DNA from: an uncultured Lachnospiraceae bacterium
Lineage (GTDB): Bacteria; Bacillota; Clostridia; Lachnospirales; Lachnospiraceae
Reading direction: 5' to 3'
Assembly (NCBI GenBank): GCA_900553355.1
Contig: USDK01000017.1
Span: 1-47,770, forward strand
DNA: 47,770 nt
The notes under the pieces are model-generated. The model was not told the DNA's origin. It saw only the letters and a list, made by a program, of their open reading frames with translations, and searched no databases. Every line of letters starts with the position of its first letter. Within the stretch, counting starts at the first letter, position 1. Positions 25,113-33,771 of this stretch are shown piece by piece. A program made the translations under genes and the position numbers.

Positions 25113-25118
25113 TATAAT
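25113..25118 (+). promoter_or_regulatory. -10 element of the LysR gene
   Basis: TATAAT (25113-25118) lies 52 bases before the LysR start codon at 25171. No good -35 is at 17 bases, so expression may need an activator or be weak. Confidence 0.4.
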
Positions 25119-25170
25119 TTTCTAATAATTACCTTGACATCCTTGTATTCAACAGAAAGAAGGGAAAAAC

Positions 25171-26067
25171 ATGCTGGATTTCCGCCTGGAAACATTCCTG
25201 GATCTATGCCACAGCAAAAGTTATACAAAGACTGCTGAAAACCTGAATATCACACAGCCGGCCGTATCTCAGCACATCCGGTATCTGGAACAATACTATG
25301 GCGTCAAACTGGTTTTATATCAGAATCATCAGTTTTCGCTGACTCCGGAAGGTTCCTACCTGCTCAAAGAAATTTCTGAGCTTCATATCCGTTCTCAGGA
25401 GATCCAGGAAAATATCCAGAAGCTTTCATCCCTTCCAGATATTCCAGTCATACGGATCGGCACCAATCCTACGATTGGAGAATTTATCCTTCCCCGGCTT
25501 ATCTCTGCTTATACCAAAAAGAATCCCGGACGCAGGATATCTTCTTTCATCGGATCTTCCGAACAGCTGGAACAGCAGCTGCTGCAGGGAGAAATCGATT
25601 TTTGCATCACCGACTGTTTCGATCTGTGTCCTGAGATGGAACACCGTCTTTTCTGCCGGGAACCGGTCAGCTGCGTCTGCAATCCCAGTCATCCTCTGGC
25701 CGGACAGACCGTTTCACTGTCTCAGCTGCAGAGAGAAAACATTGTATACCGTGAAAAAGATTCCCATGCCTATGACGTTTTAAAACATGCCTTTCAGCGG
25801 CTGGGCTATGATCTGGACACCTTTAATATTTCCCTGGAAACCGGAAGCATGTATTCCTGCATCCAGTATTTAAAAACCAGTCAGTCGATTTCTTTTTTAT
25901 ATCACTGTGCTGTGGAAGAATCATTGAAAAATCATGACCTGTCACTGATCCAGGTTAAAGAGTACAAAGAAACCGTTGATTTCTATTGTATCTATCCAAG
26001 GACTCTGAAAACCGCTGAGATTCCCAGAGATTTCCTGGCTTTTTGCCTTGCACAGCAGCTATTATGA
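25171..26067 (+). CDS. LysR-type regulator of the peptide-utilisation-like locus
   Basis: A 298-residue LysR protein. Its winged helix contains KSYTKTAENLNITQPAVSQH; the effector domain follows from about residue 90. AGAAGGG precedes the ATG. It is divergent from the NicX-like operon across a 317-base region with a perfect dyad and is followed by an MFS transporter gene, so it probably controls both. The inducer may be the transported compound, by inference only. Confidence 0.92.
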   Translation: MLDFRLETFLDLCHSKSYTKTAENLNITQPAVSQHIRYLEQYYGVKLVLYQNHQFSLTPEGSYLLKEISELHIRSQEIQENIQKLSSLPDIPVIRIGTNPTIGEFILPRLISAYTKKNPGRRISSFIGSSEQLEQQLLQGEIDFCITDCFDLCPEMEHRLFCREPVSCVCNPSHPLAGQTVSLSQLQRENIVYREKDSHAYDVLKHAFQRLGYDLDTFNISLETGSMYSCIQYLKTSQSISFLYHCAVEESLKNHDLSLIQVKEYKETVDFYCIYPRTLKTAEIPRDFLAFCLAQQLL

Positions 26068-26084
26068 CATTGAGGGGGATTTTT

Positions 26085-27344
26085 GTGAAAAAAGAACACG
26101 GAACAGAATTTCAGCATCTATGGCAGAGACGAATTCTTCTTCTCTGCTGGCTTACCTATGCTCTGTCCTATCTATGCAGGACGAACCTTTCAGTCGCTCT
26201 TCCGGAAATGACAAAGGAATTTCACTGGAGTGCATCCTTAGCCGGGCTGATCGGCAGCGTCTTTTTCGTAACCTATGGTGCCGGACACCTTCTGGGCGGT
26301 ATTATCGGCGACCACATTCCTCCCAAAAAACTAATCTGTGCCGGGCTTTTCGGTACATCCATCTGTAATCTCCTGATGGGGATTTTTCCGGTTTATGCGA
26401 TGCTCCTTCTCACATGGGCTGTAAACGGCCTGTTTCTTTCCATGATCTGGGGACCGGTAGTCCGGATTATCGCCATCTGGTATCCGCCTGCAGACAGAAA
26501 TACTCCTGCAGTCCTGGTTACCTTTTCTTCTCTTGCCGGATATATGATCTCCTGGGCGGGCCTTGGAATCTTCAGTCATTATACCTCCTGGGAATTCATT
26601 TTCTTCCTTCCGGGTATTGTCACCTTGCTGTTTTCTTTTTGGTTTTTCTGGAAAATGAATGATCAGCCCACAAGTCTGGGACTTATAAATTATTCTTCTG
26701 AAGGAACCCAGAATACAAAGACAGAAACCACTGTCTCCGGCAGTATTACCTTCTGGACAGTAATCCGTAAGAATCATCTTCTCTTTTTCTGTCTGGCAGC
26801 ATCAATTCAGGGTATCATCAAGGACGGGATTACTTTATGGGCCCCCTCTATCCTGACCAGCTTTTACCACTCTTCCCAGGCAGTAATATCGCTGGCTTCT
26901 TCCCTGATTCCGCTTTTCAGCATGCCGGGAGTTTTCCTGGCCGGCTGGTTGATTGACAAAAGTAAAGGCCGCGAAAAACAGCCGGCTCTCCTTCTGTTCG
27001 GAGCTACAGCCGGCTGCGTACTTTTGCTTTTTCTTGAGATGGGCAGCTGGCTCTGGCTGGATGTTGTTCTTTTCGGCCTGATTTCGTCTCTTTTATACGG
27101 CATCAACACGATCCTTCTGACATTCCTGCCACTGCGCTTTGCATCTGCCGGCCGCACTTCGTCTGTCGCCGGATTACTGAATTTTTCTGCTTATCTGGGC
27201 GCCGGATGTTCCGGAATCCTTTCCGGCGCCATGACAGACCGCTTTGGATGGAACAGTACCATTCTTCTATGGACTATACTGTGTGTTGTAGGTATTTTTT
27301 CTATTGCAGCAGGAAACAGTAAAAAGGAATCCCATAAGGCGTGA
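26085..27344 (+). CDS. MFS transporter, OPA-like, GTG start
   Basis: A 419-residue, 12-helix major facilitator. RTNLSVALPEM and the GGIIGDHIPPKK loop resemble the organophosphate:phosphate antiporter (GlpT/UhpT) branch. The longer frame begins inside the LysR gene at 26043, but GAGGGGG six bases before the GTG at 26085 marks the start, giving a 17-base gap. It is probably in one transcript with the LysR gene and ends in a bidirectional terminator. The substrate is unknown; an organic anion or a breakdown product of the locus is plausible. Confidence 0.87.
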   Translation: MKKEHGTEFQHLWQRRILLLCWLTYALSYLCRTNLSVALPEMTKEFHWSASLAGLIGSVFFVTYGAGHLLGGIIGDHIPPKKLICAGLFGTSICNLLMGIFPVYAMLLLTWAVNGLFLSMIWGPVVRIIAIWYPPADRNTPAVLVTFSSLAGYMISWAGLGIFSHYTSWEFIFFLPGIVTLLFSFWFFWKMNDQPTSLGLINYSSEGTQNTKTETTVSGSITFWTVIRKNHLLFFCLAASIQGIIKDGITLWAPSILTSFYHSSQAVISLASSLIPLFSMPGVFLAGWLIDKSKGREKQPALLLFGATAGCVLLLFLEMGSWLWLDVVLFGLISSLLYGINTILLTFLPLRFASAGRTSSVAGLLNFSAYLGAGCSGILSGAMTDRFGWNSTILLWTILCVVGIFSIAAGNSKKESHKA

Positions 27345-27369
27345 AATCACACCTTATGGGATTCTTTTA
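27326..27369. terminator. Bidirectional terminator between MFS and lacZ
   Basis: GAATCCCATAAGG (27327-27339) and CCTTATGGGATTC (27352-27364) form a 13-base-pair stem, with TTTTAT after it on the plus strand and CTTTTT on the minus strand. The MFS stop codon lies in the loop. It serves both convergent genes. Confidence 0.88.
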
Positions 27370-27394
27370 TGTATATGATGAGGGATAACGAAAA

Positions 27395-30300
27395 TCAGAT
27401 ACTCCTTACTGTAAAATGGAATTCTCTGTCTTTGGAACTATCTAATACATATTGCTCATGGGCCCATGCGCCCCAGCTGTTGTCTCCACCCACACCGGTC
27501 TGGGCTTCCAGAAGCCTTAATACCACCGCATAAGGGCGAGGAAGTTCATAGTGATGCCTTGCTGACTCCAGTTCATGGCAGGTATAGGGAAGTGCCGAAA
27601 ACTCAAACGGAACCTGCCCTTCTATGTGGAGTCCTGTTCCATTTTCATCACACACTTCTACCCAGCGAGTCTCTACATGGTTTCCACATTCCTGGGGCAC
27701 CACATAGCCAGACATTCCTGCTTCCGGAGTTGTCTTATAGATTCCAAGCTTTCCTCCCCGTCTGCGATCCTGGTAGGTTTCTTCCGGCCCCAGCCCATAC
27801 CAGGTAATCTCCCGGCAGTCTGCCGGCAGCTTCCAGGACATTCCAAAGCAGGGAAGCTCCGGCAGCCCTTCTGCTCCTTCATAGCGCTCGGTAACATCCA
27901 TAACTCCGTTTCCATCGATCTGATATGTCAGGTGGCACCTGGCTCCTCCGCTTAACTGATATACCGTTTCTATAACTGCATATTCTCTCTCTTGCCTAAA
28001 AGCCGTACTCTCCACTCTGGGATAAAGAGATTCTCCCTTCCACATGAGGCAGCGCACCGGCATTTTATTTCCATTATCATTGTCCGTAGGTGCGCGCCAG
28101 AATTCTGGCCGGAGAGTATTCGTCATATCATACACCAGTTCTTTTCCCCGGATATTCCAGGAGATCAGCTTTCCTGTCATCTTCTGGAACATGATTAAAA
28201 ATCCGTCCCCTTTCACAGAATAACTGCTATCTCCCTCTACAATCTCTATCCGGGCTTTCGTTTCCACTTTTTCCTGGCGCATTCTGCCTTCTATCTTCTC
28301 CACCGTCTGTCCAAAACAAATTTCTGTTCCCATCTTTGCATACGGGGTATCCTCCGCCAGTACCAGTGCTGCTGTACGAACATATTCGCCCTGAATTTCA
28401 GGAAGTTTCATATCACATGGGAAAAAGGCTGTTTCGCCAGGATTTATCCTGATAGGACTACTGCCTGCGGACAGAATCTTCCCTTCTTTTTCCAGGCTCC
28501 ATTTTAACAGGAGCTTGCTTCCGTCTTCAAAAAGCTGAAGATTCTCCACCTCTATCTCTTCTGCGCGGGGAACCAGACGAAATGGCTGATACAGATATCT
28601 GACTTCCTGCATCTTAGGCGAAGCATTCCGGTCCCCATATAAGAGCCCATTCGTACAGAAATTCTCGTTTGTTGCCCGATCTCCAAAGTCTCCGCCATAA
28701 GCCAGATACTCTCTGCCAAATGGATCTTTTTGATAAAGGGACTGGTCAATATAATCCCATATAAAACCGCCGCAATACTGTGGATACTTGTCTAGAAGAG
28801 CCGTATATTCATCGAGATTGCCACAGGAATTCCCCATAGAATGGGCGTATTCACACAAAATATAAGGCTTCTCCGGATCATTTTTTAAATATTCTTCCAC
28901 CTCTGCCGGCGTAGCATACATCCGGCTTTCAAAATCTGTGGTTGCTTCCCAGCGCCGGTCATGACATACATTTTCATAGTGAACCGGACGACTTTGATCA
29001 CGATTCCTGAAATACATGCTCATATCATACAGGTTCTGTCCGCTCCAGGACTCATTGCCCACACTCCAGGAAAAAATGCAGGGATGATTTTTATCCCGTT
29101 CCAACATAGCTTCCGCCCGGCTCATCACCGCTTCATGCCATTCTTTAAAATCTCCCGGCAGGGTATTCTCATATTCTCGCATGTGCCAGGTGCCATGGGT
29201 CTCCAGATTAGTCTCATCCATGACATAGATGCCAAAACGGTCGCACAGTGTATACCAATAACTCTGATTCGGATAATGGCTGGTCCGGACGGCATTAAAA
29301 TTATTCGCTTTCAGAAACCTGATATCCCACTCCATCTCTTCCCTGCCGATGGCCCGGCCTTTTCTGGCGGAGAATTCATGACGGTTCACACCGTTTAACC
29401 GCAGGCGCCGGCCATTGAAGTAAAGGATTTGATTCCGGATCTCCACATTTCGGAATCCCACATCTTGTCCAACTGCTTCTATGGTCTTCCCTTTTCTATC
29501 CAACACCTTTACTACCAGTCTGTACAACCAGGGAAGCTCCGCACTCCAGCTTTTTACTTCTGGAATTCTAAAGGAAATCTCCACTGTTTTTTCCTCTTTA
29601 TCTGGGAGCATTTCTTCTCCGTCCAGGATGCAGGTCTCTTCTTTTGGTTTTTCCATTCTGATACGGGCATCATAAATCTTCCAGACAATTTTCGCGCCTT
29701 CTGTCTGTTTTCCATCGAGTTTTATGCGGACCCTGGCTTTTCCGCAGGTGTTATCCTCTGTAAGAGTGGCCTGTACATCCAGATCCCGGATATGGATATC
29801 CGGAAGCGCTCTTACCGTCACATCCCGGATAATGCCGCCCATCCGCCAGAAATCCTGATCCTCCAGCCAGCTTCCGGATGAAAACCGGTACACTTCCAGC
29901 GCGATCTTATTTTCTCCAGCCTGTACCTTTTCGGTAATATCAAAAACAGCTGGTGTATAGCTGTCTTCACTGTAGCCGGCATATCTGCCATTGATCCAGC
30001 AGTGGAATGCTGTTTCTACTCCTTCCAGATGAAGCTGTAGACGTTTTTCTGCCATATTTTCCGGCAAAATAAATGTTTTTACGTAGCAGCCGGTAGGATT
30101 CTCTTCCAAAGGGATATCGTGTGGTTTTACATTTTCCCGTCCATCCCAGGGATAGTCGGTATCTGTGTACTGGGGATGTCCATAGCCGGACAGTTCGATT
30201 TGAGCCGGCACTTTGATTGTATCCCAGCCCTGACAGGCATAATTTGCGGCTTCAAACCCTTCGGGCACTGCCTCTGGATTTGGCACGCGCAGAAATCTCC

Positions 30301-30454
30301 AGGTTCCGGAAAGGCTTAGGGACAACTTCATTTCCCCTTCCTTCAGCGCCTCTTCTTCCGTCTCATACCAGAGATGATCCGAGACCGGAGCCAGACGGTT
30401 TTCCTGAAAAAACTCCGGGTCCGCTAAGTGCTTTCTTACTATTTCTCGTTCCAT
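27395..30454 (-). CDS. lacZ: Beta-galactosidase, glycoside hydrolase family 2
   Basis: A 1019-residue LacZ-type enzyme with five-domain length like E. coli LacZ (1024). It cleaves terminal beta-galactosides. The sugar-binding N-terminal domains contain GYGHPQYTDTDYPWD; the catalytic barrel has acid/base Glu in SWSVGNES (about 464) and nucleophile Glu in ILCEYAHSMGN (about 533). No signal peptide is seen, so it is cytosolic. GGAGAC precedes the ATG. It follows a carbohydrate ABC importer (13 bases from the permease), so it probably hydrolyses the imported sugar. Lactose or a plant or host galactoside are possible. Confidence 0.95.
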   Translation of the reverse strand: MEREIVRKHLADPEFFQENRLAPVSDHLWYETEEEALKEGEMKLSLSLSGTWRFLRVPNPEAVPEGFEAANYACQGWDTIKVPAQIELSGYGHPQYTDTDYPWDGRENVKPHDIPLEENPTGCYVKTFILPENMAEKRLQLHLEGVETAFHCWINGRYAGYSEDSYTPAVFDITEKVQAGENKIALEVYRFSSGSWLEDQDFWRMGGIIRDVTVRALPDIHIRDLDVQATLTEDNTCGKARVRIKLDGKQTEGAKIVWKIYDARIRMEKPKEETCILDGEEMLPDKEEKTVEISFRIPEVKSWSAELPWLYRLVVKVLDRKGKTIEAVGQDVGFRNVEIRNQILYFNGRRLRLNGVNRHEFSARKGRAIGREEMEWDIRFLKANNFNAVRTSHYPNQSYWYTLCDRFGIYVMDETNLETHGTWHMREYENTLPGDFKEWHEAVMSRAEAMLERDKNHPCIFSWSVGNESWSGQNLYDMSMYFRNRDQSRPVHYENVCHDRRWEATTDFESRMYATPAEVEEYLKNDPEKPYILCEYAHSMGNSCGNLDEYTALLDKYPQYCGGFIWDYIDQSLYQKDPFGREYLAYGGDFGDRATNENFCTNGLLYGDRNASPKMQEVRYLYQPFRLVPRAEEIEVENLQLFEDGSKLLLKWSLEKEGKILSAGSSPIRINPGETAFFPCDMKLPEIQGEYVRTAALVLAEDTPYAKMGTEICFGQTVEKIEGRMRQEKVETKARIEIVEGDSSYSVKGDGFLIMFQKMTGKLISWNIRGKELVYDMTNTLRPEFWRAPTDNDNGNKMPVRCLMWKGESLYPRVESTAFRQEREYAVIETVYQLSGGARCHLTYQIDGNGVMDVTERYEGAEGLPELPCFGMSWKLPADCREITWYGLGPEETYQDRRRGGKLGIYKTTPEAGMSGYVVPQECGNHVETRWVEVCDENGTGLHIEGQVPFEFSALPYTCHELESARHHYELPRPYAVVLRLLEAQTGVGGDNSWGAWAHEQYVLDSSKDREFHFTVRSI

Positions 30455-30467
30455 GGTATTGTCTCCT

Positions 30468-31310
30468 TTATTTCACCGAACCCATCATACTATTCACGAA
30501 ACTCTTCTGCATCAGGAAGAAAATCAATGCAGATGGAATAGTGGTAATGATAATTCCTACCATAATCATACCGTAATCCGGAGTATAAGCCGTACCCAGC
30601 GAACTGATCAGAAGTGGCAGTGTCCGCTGATCCGGCGTCTGCAAAGAGATTAATGGCCACATGTAATTATTCCAGCTGGACATAAAAGTAATAATGATCG
30701 CTGCCGAATAGGTAGGTTTCATCATCGGCATATAAATTTTAAAGAAAATTCCCAGTTCTCCCAGTCCATCAATTCTTGCCGCCTGTATCGTTTCCTGCGG
30801 AAAGCTCTTCGTATTCTGCCGGAAGAAAAAGATTAAAAAGGCTGTGCTTAATGACGGCAGCATAACGCCAAGCTTGGTATTCAAAAGCCCCATTCCACTG
30901 AACATTTTGAATAACGGAATGACCAGCGAAGATGTCGGGATCATCATGGAAAGCAGGATTACGGAAAACCAGAATTCTTTTGCCCTGCTTTTAAATACGA
31001 CAAACCCATATCCTGCCAGAGAACAGATCAGGATACTTAAGGTCGTGATAAACAAACTTAAGATCGCTGAGTTTTTCAGGCAGTTCAAAAGGTCGCCGGC
31101 TCCCAGAAGGTTCTTAATATTATTCATCAATTCTCCGCCAAAGCTCATTTTCCCTAAAATGATGTCCATACTGCTATTGGTCGCACTAATAATCATCCAC
31201 AGGAACGGAAATACTGAGATTACCGCCATGATTGTCAAAAAGAGATACTGTACCCCGCAAATTGCTCTTCTGCGGCCTTTCCCTTGATTCGTCTTTTTTC
31301 TATCAGTCAT
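30468..31310 (-). CDS. Carbohydrate ABC importer permease, MalG type
   Basis: About 280 residues with six membrane helices. The coupling EAA loop is present as AARIDGLGELGIFFKIYMP. The ATG at 31310 overlaps the upstream permease stop by eight bases and has GGTGA at five bases; the open frame also allows a GTG at 31322. It forms the membrane channel with the MalF-type permease. No ATPase gene is present here, as is usual where a shared MsmK-like ATPase serves several importers. Confidence 0.92.
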   Translation of the reverse strand: MTDRKKTNQGKGRRRAICGVQYLFLTIMAVISVFPFLWMIISATNSSMDIILGKMSFGGELMNNIKNLLGAGDLLNCLKNSAILSLFITTLSILICSLAGYGFVVFKSRAKEFWFSVILLSMMIPTSSLVIPLFKMFSGMGLLNTKLGVMLPSLSTAFLIFFFRQNTKSFPQETIQAARIDGLGELGIFFKIYMPMMKPTYSAAIIITFMSSWNNYMWPLISLQTPDQRTLPLLISSLGTAYTPDYGMIMVGIIITTIPSALIFFLMQKSFVNSMMGSVK

Positions 31311-32193
31311 TTTTGTCACCACTCACTTTCATCTGAAGTAACGACAGCACTGCTATCAGCACAAACACTACAAAGGATACTGCTGTTGCATAGCCGAAGT
31401 CCGGTGAATATTTAAAGGACAGGTTATAAATATAATGTGAAATCGTCATGGTGCTGTTATTCGGTCCTCCGTTTGTAATATTAACTACCTCATCGAAGAG
31501 CTGAAGCGTACCGGATGTGGACATGATCGCCGTCAATAAGATGACCGGCTTTAACAAAGGCACCGTAATATTCCAGAACTTAGCCCAGGCTCCCGCCCCG
31601 TCGATTTCTGCTGCCTGGTAGATATCCTCGTCGATATTCTGGAGACTGGACAGAAAGAAGATCATATTGTAACCAGTCCACCGCCAGGTAATAGCAAGAA
31701 TAATAACTACCTTGGCCCAGAATGTATCCAGAAGCCAGGGAATCGGACTGTCAATGATATGTAATCCCATAAGCACATTATTGATAAATCCGTCTTCTGC
31801 AAACATACTGCGAAACAAAAGCGAATAGGCTACCAGACTGGTCACACATGGGATAAAGATTGCTGTCCGAAAAATTCCTCTGAACTTCAGCCGTGAGTTA
31901 TTCAATATGGAAGCAACAATCAGTGCCAGGACCAGCATCACCGGAACCTGGATCACAAAATAGAGAATGGTATTTTTCAGGCTGCTGATAAATACCGGAT
32001 CATCCAACAAGCGAAGATAGTTGGATATCCCCGCAAATTTCATCATATTTCCCTTTCCCTTCTGGAGGGACATGATAAATGCATGGATCATGGGCCAGAG
32101 AACCAGCCAGAGAAATAATACAATGGATGGGAGCACAAACGCCCATCCACTGATATCAGATTTTAACTTTGGTTTAGAAAGTTTCCTGTTCAT
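31303..32193 (-). CDS. Carbohydrate ABC importer permease, MalF type
   Basis: A 296-residue permease with six helices and the EAA loop QAAEIDGAGAWAKFWNITVP. GGATGGAG precedes the ATG. It lies 15 bases after the binding-protein gene and overlaps the MalG-type gene. Together they import a sugar in the CUT1 (MalFG-like) family. The substrate is presumably a beta-galactoside, given the lacZ next door. Confidence 0.93.
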   Translation of the reverse strand: MNRKLSKPKLKSDISGWAFVLPSIVLFLWLVLWPMIHAFIMSLQKGKGNMMKFAGISNYLRLLDDPVFISSLKNTILYFVIQVPVMLVLALIVASILNNSRLKFRGIFRTAIFIPCVTSLVAYSLLFRSMFAEDGFINNVLMGLHIIDSPIPWLLDTFWAKVVIILAITWRWTGYNMIFFLSSLQNIDEDIYQAAEIDGAGAWAKFWNITVPLLKPVILLTAIMSTSGTLQLFDEVVNITNGGPNNSTMTISHYIYNLSFKYSPDFGYATAVSFVVFVLIAVLSLLQMKVSGDKND

Positions 32194-32208
32194 GATTTTT
32201 CTCCATCC

Positions 32209-33504
32209 TTACTGAATCTGTTGTTCTACCAGTTCCTGTGCCTCTCCCAGCATGGTTGGAATATCCTGTGAGCCGTCCAGGACGTTCGGCATACAGGTAA
32301 TCAGCGCATTATCTGCCTCATCAGAATACACGCCCAGGTTTACTGCCGGAACTTTCTGTGCCCACTCTGCAAAATCTGCCCAGATAGCCTGGCCTCCAAA
32401 GAACTCTACCGGTTCATCATAGGCTTCACTGGACTGAGCAGGAATATAAGCGCCTGCTGCTCCTACATCCCGGAGGATAGTCTCATAAAAGTCTACATCA
32501 TTTGCATAAATCTCATTTAAGAAATCTGCTGCGATATCACTGTTCGGAGAGTTCTCCAGTACCAGCCAGTTGGATCCTCCACGGTTTCCATAATTTGTAC
32601 CGCCCTCAACATTTAATCTCGGCATATCTGCCACTCTCCAAAGACCAGACTGGTCCTCCTGTGCCGTAATGGTAGGTACGATCCAACATCCAGTCGTAAT
32701 AGAAGCAACATCTCCATTATTCAGTGCTGCTGCCATCTCAGACCATCCAGAAGTCAGCTCTACGATATCGGCATCCATGAGAGCCTTGTATATTCTGGTA
32801 CCTTCTTCAATTACCGGATTGCCTGCGATATTTACATCTCCATCTTCGGTAAAGTACCAGGTACCAGACGCCTGCATACAGTCACGCATGAAATTCATAC
32901 TATCTGGGTCGAGGTTCAACATATTCTTTCCTGTTACTTCTTTTACCTTTTTACCGATTTCAATATATTCATCCCAGGTAAGATCCATCATATCCTCTTC
33001 TGTATAGCCTGCCTGCTCCAGGTAATCAGATCTATAAAAGAGACCTTCTGTTCCTATATCAAATGGCACGCCATAAATACCGTCATCCATGGTCAGCACT
33101 TCCACTTTGTACTGTGCAAAATTAGAAAAGTCTACAATATCCGACATATCCTTAAATTCACCCGGATAAGACTGGATATACTTCTGTACATTGGCATCCT
33201 CGCTGAGTATGATATCCGGCAGCCCGTCCGTGGTTCCAGCCGTCAGATAAGTATTAATCTTCTGTGTAATATCATCATAGGAATATTCTACGACCTCAAT
33301 ATCCACATCATCATGCTTTGCCTCATAGCGCTTTGCCGCCTCTTCCATGATCGGAATATTATATTCTACATCCCAGGCCCATACAGTTACTTTCTTTTTC
33401 CCATCTTCTGTTGTACCTTCAGATCCGGAGCCTCCTCCGCATCCGGCCAGAAGCCCGGCTGTCATTACTGCCGTCATTCCTGCTGCTATCAGTTTCTTTT
33501 TCAT
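32209..33504 (-). CDS. Extracellular sugar-binding lipoprotein of the ABC importer
   Basis: A 431-residue CUT1-type solute-binding protein. A lipoprotein signal peptide ends in the lipobox LLAGC with Cys22, followed by a Gly/Ser tether. The mature domain starts VTVWAWDVEYN, a typical family opening. GAGGAGG precedes the ATG. It is the first gene of the importer-lacZ operon, as expected for the most abundant component. The 267-base upstream region is AT-rich and shared with the divergent YesN gene. Confidence 0.93.
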   Translation of the reverse strand: MKKKLIAAGMTAVMTAGLLAGCGGGSGSEGTTEDGKKKVTVWAWDVEYNIPIMEEAAKRYEAKHDDVDIEVVEYSYDDITQKINTYLTAGTTDGLPDIILSEDANVQKYIQSYPGEFKDMSDIVDFSNFAQYKVEVLTMDDGIYGVPFDIGTEGLFYRSDYLEQAGYTEEDMMDLTWDEYIEIGKKVKEVTGKNMLNLDPDSMNFMRDCMQASGTWYFTEDGDVNIAGNPVIEEGTRIYKALMDADIVELTSGWSEMAAALNNGDVASITTGCWIVPTITAQEDQSGLWRVADMPRLNVEGGTNYGNRGGSNWLVLENSPNSDIAADFLNEIYANDVDFYETILRDVGAAGAYIPAQSSEAYDEPVEFFGGQAIWADFAEWAQKVPAVNLGVYSDEADNALITCMPNVLDGSQDIPTMLGEAQELVEQQIQ

Positions 33505-33714
33505 CCGTTAATCCTCCTCAGTCATTTTTTCTATGGCCATATTTATTATCTAAAATATTACTGGTTTCCTCTCGTTTGATATAGCACAGGTTTCTGTAAT
33601 TTTCGTCATATTTTTAGTTATTTATATCCTCGTTATATTTTTCTGACTTTTTTTGTAAAAAATAAAATTTATTTTGTATCTTCTCTCTCTTTTGTTTTTC
33701 CATTTCTACTTTCC

Positions 33715-33743
33715 TTGAAACCTCTTTTTACTTATTTTATAAT
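33715..33743 (+). promoter_or_regulatory. Promoter of the YesN/YesM-like genes
   Basis: TTGAAA (33715-33720), 17 bases, TATAAT (33738-33743), about 29 bases before the start codon at 33772. Close to consensus. The upstream region (33505-33714) is AT-rich and carries no other clear signal. Confidence 0.65.
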
Positions 33744-33771
33744 TAACAGAAAACTGGAAGGAATAAAATGC

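Noticed and set aside
33505..33771. Catabolite-responsive (cre) site between the sugar-binding protein and YesN genes
   Set aside because: No stretch matches the cre consensus well; an AT palindrome at 33659-33675 is explained by low-complexity A/T runs.
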